In this document: positions 10,515 through 20,150 of the stretch, in pieces
Numbering within the stretch: position 1 is the first letter of the stretch
Layout of the letters: each line of letters begins with the position of its first letter
Assembly: GCA_035569495.1 (NCBI GenBank)
Contig: DATMMX010000031.1
Span: forward strand, 61,500-125,499
From: DASRDZ01 sp035569495
GTDB taxonomy: Bacteria > Chloroflexota > Dormibacteria > Aeolococcales > Aeolococcaceae
Length of the DNA: 64,000 nucleotides
Direction of reading: 5' to 3'
Position numbers and translations under genes: made by a program
The notes under the pieces: model-generated
Database searches by the model: none
Seen by the model: only the letters and a program-made list of their open reading frames with translations
Told to the model about the DNA's origin: nothing

Positions 10515-11528
10515 ATGAGCACCGCCCCGTCCCGCGCCTCCTCGCTGCGCCCGCGCACGCCCCTGCGCGACATCAACCACGGCCTCGAGCTGCTCCGCGC
10601 CACCGAGTCGGCCGCGCTCACCGTGGGCCGCTGGCTGGGGCGGGGCGACAAGGCGGGCACCCGAGACGCCGGACAGCAGTCCATGGAGGAGTCGCTGTCG
10701 AGCATGCCGTTCGACGCGCGGGTGGTGATCGGTCCAGACGCGCCCGGCAGTTCGCTGATGCCCGGCCGCCGCATCGGCGCAGGGCGTGAGCACATCGACC
10801 TGGCCGTGCTCCCCGTCGACGGCGTCAGCCTGGTGGCCCGCGGCCTCACCCAGGCGCTGAGCATCGCCGCCTCCGCCGAGCCGGGCGGCATCGTTCAGCC
10901 GCCGCCGGTCGCCTACATGCACAAGATCGCGGTCGGCCCCAAGGCGCGCGGCTCGATCGACATCACCGACACGCCCGAGAACAACCTGCGCCGCATCGCC
11001 TTCGCCATGGACGTGCGGGTCAACGACCTCACCGTGGCCATGCTCGACCGGCCCCGCCACCAGGCGCTGCTGGAGCGGGTGCGCGAGATGGGCGCCCGGG
11101 TGGCGCTGATCAGCGACGGCGACGTGGGCGCGGCGATCATGGCCGCGGTGCCGGGCAGCGGGGTCGACGTGATGCTCGGCGCGGGCGGGACCGGCGAGGC
11201 GGTGCTGGCGGCGTGCGCGCTGCGCTGCCTGGGCGGTGAGTTGCAGTGCCGGCCGTGGGTGCGCCACGAAGAGGAGGCGGCCGCCATCGTCGCCGCGGGG
11301 TTCGACCCGGAGGCGGCGATGAGCATGGACCGGCTGGTGCCCGGCACCGACGTGAGCGTCGCGGTCACCGGCATCACCGGCGGCGGGCTGCTCCGCGGCG
11401 TGCTTTACCACGCCTGGTGGGCGGAGACGCAGAGCATGGTGATGCGCGCTCGCAGCGGCACGGTGCGGGAGATCAGCACCAAGCACCACGTCGCCCGCCA
11501 GCCCGAGGACGCGCCGGAGATAAGGTAG
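10515..11528 (+). CDS. GlpX-family protein (class II fructose-1,6-bisphosphatase-like), metal site altered
   Basis: Clear full-length homologue of GlpX, which hydrolyses fructose 1,6-bisphosphate in gluconeogenesis. Conserved blocks include TESAAL, GRGDK, KIAVGPKARGSIDI, ISDGDVGAAI, GAGGTGEAV and VAVTGITGGGLLRGV. Compared with E. coli GlpX as recalled, metal ligands differ. The IGEGE motif (Glu57) is IGPDA here (Pro74). The DPIEGT motif (Asp85, Glu88) reads LPVDGV here (Leu99, Asp102). The Asp near position 51 and the Glu of GTGEAV remain. It may be a divergent paralogue with another substrate or no FBPase activity. 337 residues; start supported by a -10 box 7 nt upstream. Confidence 0.85.
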   Translation: MSTAPSRASSLRPRTPLRDINHGLELLRATESAALTVGRWLGRGDKAGTRDAGQQSMEESLSSMPFDARVVIGPDAPGSSLMPGRRIGAGREHIDLAVLPVDGVSLVARGLTQALSIAASAEPGGIVQPPPVAYMHKIAVGPKARGSIDITDTPENNLRRIAFAMDVRVNDLTVAMLDRPRHQALLERVREMGARVALISDGDVGAAIMAAVPGSGVDVMLGAGGTGEAVLAACALRCLGGELQCRPWVRHEEEAAAIVAAGFDPEAAMSMDRLVPGTDVSVAVTGITGGGLLRGVLYHAWWAETQSMVMRARSGTVREISTKHHVARQPEDAPEIR

Positions 11529-11596
11529 GCGCGGGGAGTTTTTGGCGACAATGCGCGGTGCCGCAGCAGCGCCGTCCGTCTCGAGGAGATTCCGCG

Positions 11597-12814
11597 ATGT
11601 CCGTCGCCACCGACAGCCTCGCCTCGTCGATCCACCGCCACCTCGAGGAGCTGGCCGCCGACCTGCAGACGGTCGCGCGCGACATCCACCACAACCCCGA
11701 GACCGCCTACGAGGAGCGTCGCTCCGCAGCACTGCTCTGCGACCTGCTGGAGCGCCACGGCTTCAAGGTGCAGCGCGGCGCCAGCGGCATGGAGACCGCC
11801 TTCATCGCCGACGCGGGCAGCGGCGACGGCCCCGGGGTCGCCTTCGTCTGCGAGTACGACGCGCTGCGCGGCCTCGGCCACGCCTGCGGCCACAACCTGA
11901 TCGGCACCGGCAGCGCGGGCGCGGGCATCGCCCTCTCGCTCGCCCTGCGCGACGCGGGCCTGCCCGGCCGGGTGCGCGTCGTGGGCAGCCCGGCGGAGGA
12001 GGGCGGAGGCGGCAAGATCCCGCTCTGCCACGACGGCGTCTTCGACCAGTACGACGCAGCGCTCATCTTCCACCCCGCCGACATGACCAAGGCGATCATG
12101 TACGCGCTCGCCTGCACCCACTGGCGCTGGACCTTCACCGGCCGCGCCTCGCACGCCGCCGCCGACCCGCAGCAGGGCATCAACGCCCTCGACGCCTTCG
12201 TCCACGCCTACACCGGCATCGCCATGTGGCGCCAGCAGCTCCGCGACGACGCCCGCGTCCACGGCGCCATCTACGAGGGCGGCACCGCGCCCAACATCAT
12301 CCCCGAGCGCACCAGCGGCGAGTTCATCACCCGTGCCCGGGACGGCGCCTACCTGCACGAGATGAACGTCCGCTTCCGCGCCATCTTCGAGGCGGCCGCC
12401 CTGGCCACGGGCTGCACCCTGGAGCTGGTCGAGGAGGAGACCTACCTCGACCTGCGCTCCAACCCCGTGCTCGCCGAGCGCTGCCACCAGCACCTGGGCG
12501 CCGTCGGCCTCGACCCCGTCGAGTCCAAGCCCTGGGACCGGGTCGGCTCCACCGACGTCGGCGACATGTCCTACGCCGTGCCCACCCTGCACCCCGAGGT
12601 CGGCATCGCCGACGAGGGCGTCGCCTGCCACACCCACGACTTCCGCGAAGCCGCCGATTCCGACCGCGGCTACACCGCGCTGATCCAGGGCGCCGAGGCG
12701 CTGGCCCTGACCGGCGCCGACGTGGTCGGCGACCCCCAGGTCCGCGAGGCGGTGCGTGCGGCGTTCGCCGATCAGCCCTGGCGGCGCAAGGAGTGGCGCG
12801 GCTCCGGGGTCTGA
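11597..12814 (+). CDS. M20 family amidohydrolase (AbgB/PM20D2-like)
   Basis: A metal-dependent amidohydrolase of the M20D group, whose members cleave N-acyl amino acids, aminobenzoyl-glutamate or dipeptides in the cytoplasm. Seen: the metal motif ACGHN (His99), the EYDALRGLG block before it, SPAEEGGGGK with the catalytic Glu pair, a dimerisation domain beginning near FTGRASHAAADP, and a late HTHDFREAA metal segment. 405 residues, normal size. The ATG at 11597 has GAGGAG 9 nt upstream; the frame is open further upstream but without family similarity. The exact substrate cannot be told. Confidence 0.88.
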   Translation: MSVATDSLASSIHRHLEELAADLQTVARDIHHNPETAYEERRSAALLCDLLERHGFKVQRGASGMETAFIADAGSGDGPGVAFVCEYDALRGLGHACGHNLIGTGSAGAGIALSLALRDAGLPGRVRVVGSPAEEGGGGKIPLCHDGVFDQYDAALIFHPADMTKAIMYALACTHWRWTFTGRASHAAADPQQGINALDAFVHAYTGIAMWRQQLRDDARVHGAIYEGGTAPNIIPERTSGEFITRARDGAYLHEMNVRFRAIFEAAALATGCTLELVEEETYLDLRSNPVLAERCHQHLGAVGLDPVESKPWDRVGSTDVGDMSYAVPTLHPEVGIADEGVACHTHDFREAADSDRGYTALIQGAEALALTGADVVGDPQVREAVRAAFADQPWRRKEWRGSGV

Positions 12815-12850
12815 GGAGGCACGCGGGCCGGGCTTCGCGCCGGGTCACCC

Positions 12851-12856
12851 TATGAT
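12851..12856 (+). promoter_or_regulatory. -10 box (TATGAT) for a leaderless start
   Basis: TATGAT ends 9 nt before the ATG of the radical SAM gene at 12866; no Shine-Dalgarno is visible. Confidence 0.45.
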
Positions 12857-12865
12857 CGCGGCGTC

Positions 12866-14101
12866 ATGCAGTGCTTGATCGCGCGTCGCGACGGGAGTCT
12901 CGACGTGCTCCCCGGCGTGCGCCCGGCGGCGCGGAGCGGGTCGCGCCTGGTCCCGCTGACCGCCGACGACGTGATCCCGTTGCCGGAGGCGGCGACGGTT
13001 GCGCATCTGCCGGGCAGGCGCGCGCTCGCCTTCACGCGCGGCGGCGAGCCGATCACGCTGGGGGAGGACGCCGTACCGGTGGCGGCGGTGCTGCCGGTGG
13101 GGCACCTGCGCACCCTGCTTCCCGCGTCGGAACCGCAAAGAGGCGCGCCGCGTCTGCCGCTCTTCGGCTACACGGCCGTCGCCGAGCACCGCGGGGAATT
13201 GGTGGTGGCGGCACTGCGCACCGACACGCTGCAGTGGTGGGAGCCCAAACGCTTCCGCCGCCCCGACCTGCCGGAAGCCGTCGAGGCCGCCCGCCGCGCC
13301 CTGCCCGGCAACCGCATCGTCGAGCAGCTCAGCGTCTGCGCGCTCGAACACAACTGCTACACCGCGCAGAACACCTTCTACCGCCGCTACGAGGCCGCCC
13401 TGCCCGCCTCGCCCGCGTGCAACGCGGACTGCCTGGGCTGCATCTCCCTGCAGCCCGACGACGTGCCGACCCCCCAGCCGCGCATGCGCTACGCGCCGAC
13501 GCCGGAAGAATTGGCCAACCTTGCCAATTACCACCTGACCGGCGAGGATGCCCACATCGTCAGCTTCGGGCAGGGCTGCGAGGGCGAGCCGCTGACCCGC
13601 GACGACGCGCTCGCCGAGGCCACCGCGCGCATCCGCCGCCTGCACCCCGACGCAACCATCCACGTCAACACCAACGGCAGCAGCCCGGTCGCGCTGCAGC
13701 GGCTGATCGACGCCGGCTGCAACTCGGTGCGCATCAGCGCCATATCGTTCACCGACGCGGTGTTCCGCGCCTACTACCGCCCCATCGGCTACTCGCTCGA
13801 CGACGTGCTCGAGTGCGGGCGCGTGATGCAACGGGCGGGCGGGCAGGTGTGCCTCAACCTGCTCACCTTCCCCGGCGTCACCGACGCGCCGGACGAGCTC
13901 GACCGCACCCTGGACGCCTGCAAAGACATGGGCGTCCGCCAGGTGCAGTGGCGCTCGCTCAACGTCGATCACGACTGGTTGGTCCGCGTGCTGCCGCCCA
14001 CCGAACCCGGCCTGGGCATGCGCGCCGCCCTCGACCGCTTCCGCCGCGACCTGCCCGAGCTGGAGCACGGCAACTTCACCCGGGCTTTTGCGCGCGGCTG
14101 A
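12866..14101 (+). CDS. Radical SAM protein
   Basis: A 411-residue protein with a radical SAM core. The 4Fe-4S-binding CxxxCxxC motif is Cys185, Cys189 and Cys192 (CNADCLGC). Downstream come a Gly-rich SAM-binding region (FGQGCEGEPL), HVNTNGS and a set of alpha/beta repeats typical of the TIM barrel. An unusual ~180-residue N-terminal domain of unknown type precedes the cluster motif. No C-terminal SPASM-type Cys cluster is seen. The gene is alone between the M20 hydrolase and a repeat element. The reaction cannot be predicted. Confidence 0.82.
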   Translation: MQCLIARRDGSLDVLPGVRPAARSGSRLVPLTADDVIPLPEAATVAHLPGRRALAFTRGGEPITLGEDAVPVAAVLPVGHLRTLLPASEPQRGAPRLPLFGYTAVAEHRGELVVAALRTDTLQWWEPKRFRRPDLPEAVEAARRALPGNRIVEQLSVCALEHNCYTAQNTFYRRYEAALPASPACNADCLGCISLQPDDVPTPQPRMRYAPTPEELANLANYHLTGEDAHIVSFGQGCEGEPLTRDDALAEATARIRRLHPDATIHVNTNGSSPVALQRLIDAGCNSVRISAISFTDAVFRAYYRPIGYSLDDVLECGRVMQRAGGQVCLNLLTFPGVTDAPDELDRTLDACKDMGVRQVQWRSLNVDHDWLVRVLPPTEPGLGMRAALDRFRRDLPELEHGNFTRAFARG

Positions 14102-14200
14102 GCGCCGCGCATGAGGGGAGGGCAGATCCCTCCCCTGGCGGCTGGAGTGCCGCACCCCACCCTCGGCGCATGCCGCACGCTGCCGCGCGCGTGATGCGCC
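14102..14200 (-). repeat. Dispersed hairpin repeat, copy A (inverted relative to copies B and C)
   Basis: The reverse complement of this stretch aligns along ~100 bp with the tandem repeat at 30909-31150, including GCATGCGCCGAGGGTGGGG and the AGCCGCCAGGGG segment. Its central hairpin has arms GGGGAGGG and CCCTCCCC around ATCTG (14115-14135). In the other copies the arms are GGGGCGGG and CCCGCCCC, so a compensatory base-pair change keeps the stem intact. It lies directly after the radical SAM stop codon. Confidence 0.8.
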
Positions 14201-14227
14201 GGGTTCTCGCGCGCGTGGTGCGCCGGG

Positions 14228-14256
14228 TTTACACCCGCATCACCGCTGGGTATCAC
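14228..14256 (+). promoter_or_regulatory. Promoter TTTACA-N17-TATCAC, leaderless
   Basis: TTTACA (14228-14233) and TATCAC (14251-14256) are spaced by 17 bp. The GTG start at 14266 lies 9 nt after the -10 box, so the mRNA probably starts at or near this codon. This favours GTG 14266 over the in-frame ATG at 14194, which lies inside repeat DNA. Confidence 0.6.
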
Positions 14257-14265
14257 ACTGCTGTC

Positions 14266-15114
14266 GTGGATACGTATCCCACCGCTCCCCAGCCGCAGCC
14301 CGAGCAAAGCCCGCTCGCCCGCGCCCGCCGCGCCGCCGGCCCGGTCGCCGTCGGCGCCGCCGCCCTCGGCAAGTACGCGCTCCCCCTGATCAAGCTGGCC
14401 AAGTTCGGCCCCACCATCGTCTCCATGGTGATCAGCGTGGCGCTGATGGCCACCATCTTCGGCGCCCCCTACGGCATCGGCCTGATCGCCCTGATCGCCA
14501 TCCACGAGTCCGGCCACCTGCTCTTCGCCCGCCACGAGGGCATCCGCACCGGGCTGCCCATCTTCCTGGGGCCGTTCGGCGCGGTGATCGGGCTGAAGCA
14601 GCCGCCCAAGGACGTCCGCCAGGAGGCGGTCATCGCCATCGGTGGCCCGGTGGTCGGCACCATGGGCGCGATCGTGGCGCTGATCCTCTCCGGCGCCGCG
14701 CCCGCCGGCACGTACACCCACAACCTGCTGCTCGCCCTGGCCTACGTCGGCTTCCTGATCAACCTGTTCAACCTGGTCCCCTTCAGCCCGCTCGACGGCG
14801 GACGGGTGGCCAGCGCCCTCAGCCCCTGGGTCAACCTGGTCGGCCTCGGCGTCATCCTGCTGCTGATCGCGGGCCCAGTGGCCACGGGACATTCCTTCAA
14901 CCCGTTCCTGCTGTTCATCCTCGTCATCGGCGGGATCAGCACGCTGCAGCGCTTCAAGCGCCGCGGCGCCAACCCCGAATACGAGAGAATCCCCGGCCGC
15001 ACCCGCATGTGGATCGCGGTCGCCTACGTGGCCATGCTGGCGATCACCGCCGTCGCCATGACCGAGACCCACGCCGCGCTGCTGTCCGCCCAGGTGGCCA
15101 GCACGATCCAGTGA
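14266..15114 (+). CDS. Site-2 protease family (M50) membrane metalloprotease
   Basis: A polytopic intramembrane zinc protease. The HExxH motif is HESGH (His80-His84), and the second metal site is in NLVPFSPLDGGR (Asp177), the classic pair for M50/site-2 proteases. About six hydrophobic segments are seen. No PDZ domain is present, so it belongs to the minimal group also seen as FtsH-associated or sporulation-type enzymes. 282 residues with the GTG start. Likely role: cleavage of a membrane-anchored regulator; the target is unknown. It is transcribed from its own promoter after the repeat element. Confidence 0.82.
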   Translation: MDTYPTAPQPQPEQSPLARARRAAGPVAVGAAALGKYALPLIKLAKFGPTIVSMVISVALMATIFGAPYGIGLIALIAIHESGHLLFARHEGIRTGLPIFLGPFGAVIGLKQPPKDVRQEAVIAIGGPVVGTMGAIVALILSGAAPAGTYTHNLLLALAYVGFLINLFNLVPFSPLDGGRVASALSPWVNLVGLGVILLLIAGPVATGHSFNPFLLFILVIGGISTLQRFKRRGANPEYERIPGRTRMWIAVAYVAMLAITAVAMTETHAALLSAQVASTIQ

Positions 15115-15144
15115 CCGCCCCCGGAGGGCCGGCGGAGCCCGTGT

Positions 15145-15150
15145 TATGCT
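15145..15150 (+). promoter_or_regulatory. Possible -10 box (TATGCT) for rpmE
   Basis: TATGCT lies 31 nt before the rpmE ATG, giving a short leader. It sits just after the M50 stop codon. No good -35 is seen. Confidence 0.35.
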
Positions 15151-15181
15151 GGCTCGCCTCCTCCAACACGACTGTAGTGCC

Positions 15182-15397
15182 ATGAAGACCGAGATCCACC
15201 CGACCTACCACCACGACGCCGTGGTCCACTGCCTCTGCGGCAACACCTTCACCACCGGCTCCACGCTGCCTGAGCTGAAGACCGAGGTGTGCTCCGTGTG
15301 CCACCCCTTCTTCACCGGGACCCAGCGCATCGTCGACACCGGCGGGCAGGTCGAGCGCTTCCGGCGCCGCGCCCAGAAGGCGTCGGCCAAGGCCTGA
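15182..15397 (+). CDS. rpmE: 50S ribosomal protein L31
   Basis: A 71-residue ribosomal protein of the large subunit. It begins MKTEIHPTYH and carries the zinc-type Cys set Cys17, Cys19, Cys37 and Cys40 (HCLCG...CSVCHPF), so this is the C+ (zinc-containing) form rather than the zinc-free paralogue. It is first in a conserved cluster with prfA and prmC, a common bacterial arrangement. The frame is open upstream, but the ATG at 15182 matches family starts. Confidence 0.96.
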   Translation: MKTEIHPTYHHDAVVHCLCGNTFTTGSTLPELKTEVCSVCHPFFTGTQRIVDTGGQVERFRRRAQKASAKA

Positions 15398-15421
15398 CGG
15401 GCTCACCGAGCTCACGCCGCG

Positions 15422-16324
15422 ATGGCCGCCGTTCCCAAGCAGCCGTTCTTCTATGGCGGCCAGGCCGTCATCGAAGGCGTCCTGATGCGCGGGCGCGACC
15501 ACTACGCGGTGGCCGCCCGCCGCAAGGACGGCTCCATCCTGGTCAAGCAGGAGCCGCTCACCTCCAAGGTCTACACCAGCAGCCTCTGGAAGCTGCCGTT
15601 CTTCCGCGGCGTCCAGGGGCTGGTGGAGATGCTCCACCTGGGCATGCGCGCGCTGACCTGGTCGGCCAACGTGCAGATGGAGGAGGAGGAGGTCCAGCTC
15701 AGCAAGGGCGCGATGCGCGTGACCATGAGCATCTCCGTGATCTTCGGCCTGCTGCTCTTCGTCGGGCTTCCGCTCGGCGCCGCGGCGCTGATCCATCGCG
15801 GTCCGCGCAGCGTTGGCTTCGTGGTCATCGAGGGCATCGCCCGCGCGGTGATCCTGCTCGGCTACCTGGTGCTGATCGGCTCGATGCGCAGCGTCAACCG
15901 CGTCTTCGAGTACCACGGCGCCGAGCACAAGACGATCAACTGCTACGAGTCCGGTGACCCCGTCGACGTCGAGCACGTGCGCCGCGCCTCGCGGCTGCAT
16001 CCCCGCTGCGGCACCGGCTTCCTGGTTGTGGTCGCACTTGTCAGCATCGTGGTGTTCGCGCCGCTGGGCGGGCTGAACCCCGTGCTGCTGGTGCTGAGCC
16101 GCATCGTGTTGGTGCCGGTCGTGGCCGCAATTTCTTACGAGGGCATCCGCGGGCTGGCCAAGATTCGCGACACCGCGGTGGGACGGGTGCTGGTCGCGCC
16201 CATCCTGGCCACCCAGCTGCTCACCACCCGCGAGCCCGACGACCGCCAGATGGAGGTCGCCATCGCCGCCCTGCAGGCCGCGCGCGCCGGCGAGATCGGC
16301 GCGCCGCTCCCGCTGGCCTCCTAA
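15422..16324 (+). CDS. DUF1385 domain membrane protein
   Basis: A protein of the DUF1385 family, often encoded beside rpmE and prfA and of unknown biochemical role. Family blocks seen: FFYGGQAVIEGVLMRG at the start, SSLWKLPFFRGVQGL, the EYHGAEHKTINCYE segment and HPRCGTGFL. About four to five transmembrane helices fill residues ~100-235. 300 residues, normal length. The conserved His and Cys residues (EYHGAEH, HPRCG) suggest metal or cofactor binding, but this is inference. It ends 12 nt before prfA and is almost certainly in the same transcript. Confidence 0.85.
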   Translation: MAAVPKQPFFYGGQAVIEGVLMRGRDHYAVAARRKDGSILVKQEPLTSKVYTSSLWKLPFFRGVQGLVEMLHLGMRALTWSANVQMEEEEVQLSKGAMRVTMSISVIFGLLLFVGLPLGAAALIHRGPRSVGFVVIEGIARAVILLGYLVLIGSMRSVNRVFEYHGAEHKTINCYESGDPVDVEHVRRASRLHPRCGTGFLVVVALVSIVVFAPLGGLNPVLLVLSRIVLVPVVAAISYEGIRGLAKIRDTAVGRVLVAPILATQLLTTREPDDRQMEVAIAALQAARAGEIGAPLPLAS

Positions 16325-16336
16325 GGCCGCACGCAC

Positions 16337-17434
<1,098 letters not shown>

Positions 17435-17445
17435 CATTGCCGGCC

Positions 17446-18288
17446 GTGCCGACCCTCATCGAGGTGCTGCGCCTCAGCACCGGGTTCCTCGCTCAGCGGG
17501 GCAGCGAGTCCGCGCGGCTCGACGCCGAGCTGCTCACCGCCCATTCGCTCGGGCTGCGCCGGCTCGACCTGTACCTGCAGTACGACCGCCCGCTGCGCGA
17601 GGAGGAGCTGGAGCCGGTGCGCGCGCTGCTGCGGCGGCGGGCGGCGGGGGAGCCGGTGGCCTACCTGGTCGGGCAGCGCGAGTTCTACGGCCGCAGCTTC
17701 GTGGTGACCCCCGCGGTGCTGATCCCGCGGCCCGACACCGAGACACTGGTCGAGGCGGCGCTGCAGCACGGCGGGGCGCGCATCGCCGACGTGGGCACGG
17801 GCAGCGGATGCATCGCCATCACCATGGCGTGCGAGCTGCCGGAGGCGCACGTGGTGGCCACCGACGTGTCGGCCGAAGCGCTCGACGTGGCGCGCACCAA
17901 CGCCAGGCGGCACGGGGTGGAGGAGAGGGTGACGTTCGTCCAGGGGACGTGGACCGAGCCGCTGCGCCGGCACGCGCCGTTCGACATGCTGCTCAGCAAC
18001 CCGCCCTACGTCACCGAGAGCGAGCTGCGTGATCTGGTCGCTGATGTCAAAAACTACGAGCCGCACACCGCGCTGCTGGCGTCGGGCGATGGTCTCGACG
18101 CCTACCGGCGCATCCTCGACGGCGTGGACGGGCTGCTGTTGCCACATGCGTATGTCGCCTTCGAGGTCGACCCGCGCCGCGCCGAGCAGGTCGAGGCGCT
18201 GCTGCGCGAGCACGTGACCGACGCGCACACCCGCCGCATCCACGACCTCACCGACCGCGACCGGGTCGTCGCCGCCGAGCGGCCGTGA
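17446..18288 (+). CDS. prmC: Release factor glutamine methyltransferase
   Basis: Methylates the Gln of the GGQ motif in release factors using SAM. Seen: an N-terminal helical domain, the SAM-binding DVGTGSGCIAI motif and the NPPY catalytic motif (residues ~185-188) that marks N5-glutamine methyltransferases. 280 residues. The GTG at 17446 is preferred; a TTG at 17437 would add three residues. It follows prfA and overlaps tsaC through GTGA. Confidence 0.95.
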   Translation: MPTLIEVLRLSTGFLAQRGSESARLDAELLTAHSLGLRRLDLYLQYDRPLREEELEPVRALLRRRAAGEPVAYLVGQREFYGRSFVVTPAVLIPRPDTETLVEAALQHGGARIADVGTGSGCIAITMACELPEAHVVATDVSAEALDVARTNARRHGVEERVTFVQGTWTEPLRRHAPFDMLLSNPPYVTESELRDLVADVKNYEPHTALLASGDGLDAYRRILDGVDGLLLPHAYVAFEVDPRRAEQVEALLREHVTDAHTRRIHDLTDRDRVVAAERP

Positions 18289-18881
18289 GCCTCGAAAGCA
18301 TCGTCGATGCCGTCATGCGCGGCGGGGTGGTCGCCGTCCCCACCGACACCGTCTACGGCCTGGCCTGCCACCCCGACCACCCGGAGGCCGCCGAGCGCAT
18401 CTTCCAGATCAAGCGCCGCCCCCCCGAGATGGAGCTGAGCCTGCTCGGCGCCACCGCCGCCGACATGCAGCGCTACGGCCGCCTGCGGGACAACCCGGCA
18501 GCCGCGCGCCTCGCGGAGCGCTTCTGGCCCGGCCCGCTGTCGATCATCGTGCCCGCGGCCGAGCCGCGACACCCGGCGATCCCCCGCCACGGCGCCAGCA
18601 TCAGCCTGCGCGTCCCCGCGCATCCCGGCCTGCGCGCCCTGCTGGAACGCACCGGCCCGCTGGCCACCACCAGCGCCAACCGCCACGGCGAGCCGGCGGC
18701 CGCCACGGCCGAGGAGGTCGAGCGCCTGCTCGGCGCCGAGGTCGACGCCATCCTCGACGGCGGGCCCGCAGCCGGACTGCCCTCCACTATCATCGATTGC
18801 AGCGTCGACCCGCCCCGACTGCTGCGGACCGGTCCCCTCGGCGCCGACGAGCTGAGCCCATACCTGGAGGGGTCTCCTTGA
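18285..18881 (+). CDS. tsaC: L-threonylcarbamoyladenylate synthase
   Basis: Makes threonylcarbamoyl-AMP from threonine, bicarbonate and ATP, the first step of the tRNA t6A modification; its partner genes tsaB, tsaD and tsaE are at 45.6-48.4 kb. The YrdC fold is complete: GVVAVPTDTVYGLACHP near the start, KRRPPEMELSLL, ISLRVPAHP and TSANRHGEP. At 198 residues it is the short TsaC form without the Sua5 extension. The GTG start overlaps the prmC stop (GTGA) and its stop overlaps the glyA start (TTGA). Confidence 0.94.
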   Translation: MSLESIVDAVMRGGVVAVPTDTVYGLACHPDHPEAAERIFQIKRRPPEMELSLLGATAADMQRYGRLRDNPAAARLAERFWPGPLSIIVPAAEPRHPAIPRHGASISLRVPAHPGLRALLERTGPLATTSANRHGEPAAATAEEVERLLGAEVDAILDGGPAAGLPSTIIDCSVDPPRLLRTGPLGADELSPYLEGSP

Positions 18882-20137
18882 TCCACACCCCGTTGAAGCC
18901 CGCCGTGCGCGCTGTGGACCCTGCCGTGGCCGACCTCCTCGAGGAGGAGCTGCGCCGCCAGGAGGAGACCCTGGAGCTGATCCCCAGCGAGAACATCGCC
19001 TCCCCGGCGGTGCTGGAGGCGCTCGGTAGCTGGCTCAACAACAAGTACTCCGAGGGCTACCCGGGGCGGCGCTACTACGGCGGCTGCCAGGTCGTCGACA
19101 AGGTCGAGCAGCTGGCCATCGACCGGGCCAAGGCGCTGTTCGGCGCCGAGCACGCCAACGTCCAGCCGCACTGCGGGTCGAGCGCCAACATGGCCGTCTA
19201 CATGGCCTTCCTCCAGCCCGGCGACACGGTGCTGGGCATGGGGCTCGACCACGGCGGCCACCTCACCCACGGGTCCCCGGTCAACTTCAGCGGCCGCCTG
19301 TACCACTTCGAGTCGTACACCGTGGACGAGGCCACCCAGCGGCTCGACATGGATCAGGTGCGCCAGCGGGCGCGCGACGTCCGGCCGAAGCTGATCGTCG
19401 CCGGCTACAGCGCGTACCCCCGCATCCTCGACTTCGCGGCCTTCGCGGACATCGCCAGAGAGGTCGGCGCCTACCTGATGGTCGACATGGCCCACTTCGC
19501 CGGCCTGGTCGCCGGTGGGCAGCACCCCAGCCCCGTTCCCCACGCCGACTTCGTCACGCTGACCACCCACAAGACCATGCGCGGACCGTGGGGCGGGATG
19601 ATCCTGTGCAAGTCGCAGCACGCCGAGGCCGTTGACAAGTCAGTGTTCCCGGGCGCCCAGGGCGGCCCGCACAACCACGCCATCGCCGCCAAGGCCGTGA
19701 TGCTGCACCAGTGCATGCAGCCGGAGTTCAAGGAGTACGCCGCCAGCGTGGTCGGCAACGCCAAGGCGCTCGCCGAGGGCCTCACCCGCCGCGGCGTCAC
19801 CCTGGTCAGCGGCGGCACCGACAACCACCTCATGCTCATCGACCTGCGACCCCACCAGCTCAAGGGCAAGGCGGTGCAGGACGCCCTCGACGAGGTCGGC
19901 ATCACCGTCAACCGCAACACCTTCCCGTATCACGGCGCCACGCCCTTCAACCCCAACGGCATCCGCCTGGGCACGCCCTCGGTGACAACCCGCGGCATGG
20001 GCGCCGGGGAGATGGACGAGATCGCCGAGATGCTCGCGGCCATGCTGAACAACTTCGAGGACCTCGGCACCCACGCGGAGGTTCGCCAGGCGTCGCTGTC
20101 GCTGTGCCGCCGCTTCCCGCTGCCGTACCGGACCTGA
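18878..20137 (+). CDS. glyA: Serine hydroxymethyltransferase
   Basis: A PLP enzyme that converts serine and tetrahydrofolate to glycine and methylene-THF, the main one-carbon source. Key blocks: ELIPSENIASPAVLEALGS, NKYSEGYPGRRYYGG, DMAHFAGLVA and the PLP lysine Lys232 in TTHKTMRGPWGG, where the usual Arg after Pro is Trp. 419 residues, normal. The TTG start overlaps the tsaC stop as TTGA and has GGAGG about 7 nt upstream. The position between tsaC and the ATP synthase operon recalls Bacillus. Confidence 0.96.
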   Translation: MIHTPLKPAVRAVDPAVADLLEEELRRQEETLELIPSENIASPAVLEALGSWLNNKYSEGYPGRRYYGGCQVVDKVEQLAIDRAKALFGAEHANVQPHCGSSANMAVYMAFLQPGDTVLGMGLDHGGHLTHGSPVNFSGRLYHFESYTVDEATQRLDMDQVRQRARDVRPKLIVAGYSAYPRILDFAAFADIAREVGAYLMVDMAHFAGLVAGGQHPSPVPHADFVTLTTHKTMRGPWGGMILCKSQHAEAVDKSVFPGAQGGPHNHAIAAKAVMLHQCMQPEFKEYAASVVGNAKALAEGLTRRGVTLVSGGTDNHLMLIDLRPHQLKGKAVQDALDEVGITVNRNTFPYHGATPFNPNGIRLGTPSVTTRGMGAGEMDEIAEMLAAMLNNFEDLGTHAEVRQASLSLCRRFPLPYRT

Positions 20138-20150
20138 GGATCGCTCGCCC

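Noticed and set aside
12845..14155. Long minus-strand frame opposite the radical SAM gene; similar long frames lie opposite atpHA, atpGD, glmS, groEL, pcrA and ligA
   Set aside because: High-GC coding DNA leaves long antisense frames open. These translations are low-complexity Arg/Ala/Gly/His-rich and show no family motifs, while the + strand genes are clear.
14194..14265. In-frame ATG upstream of the M50 gene that would lengthen it by 24 residues
   Set aside because: It lies in repeat-derived sequence upstream of a well-spaced promoter, whose transcript would start near GTG 14266.
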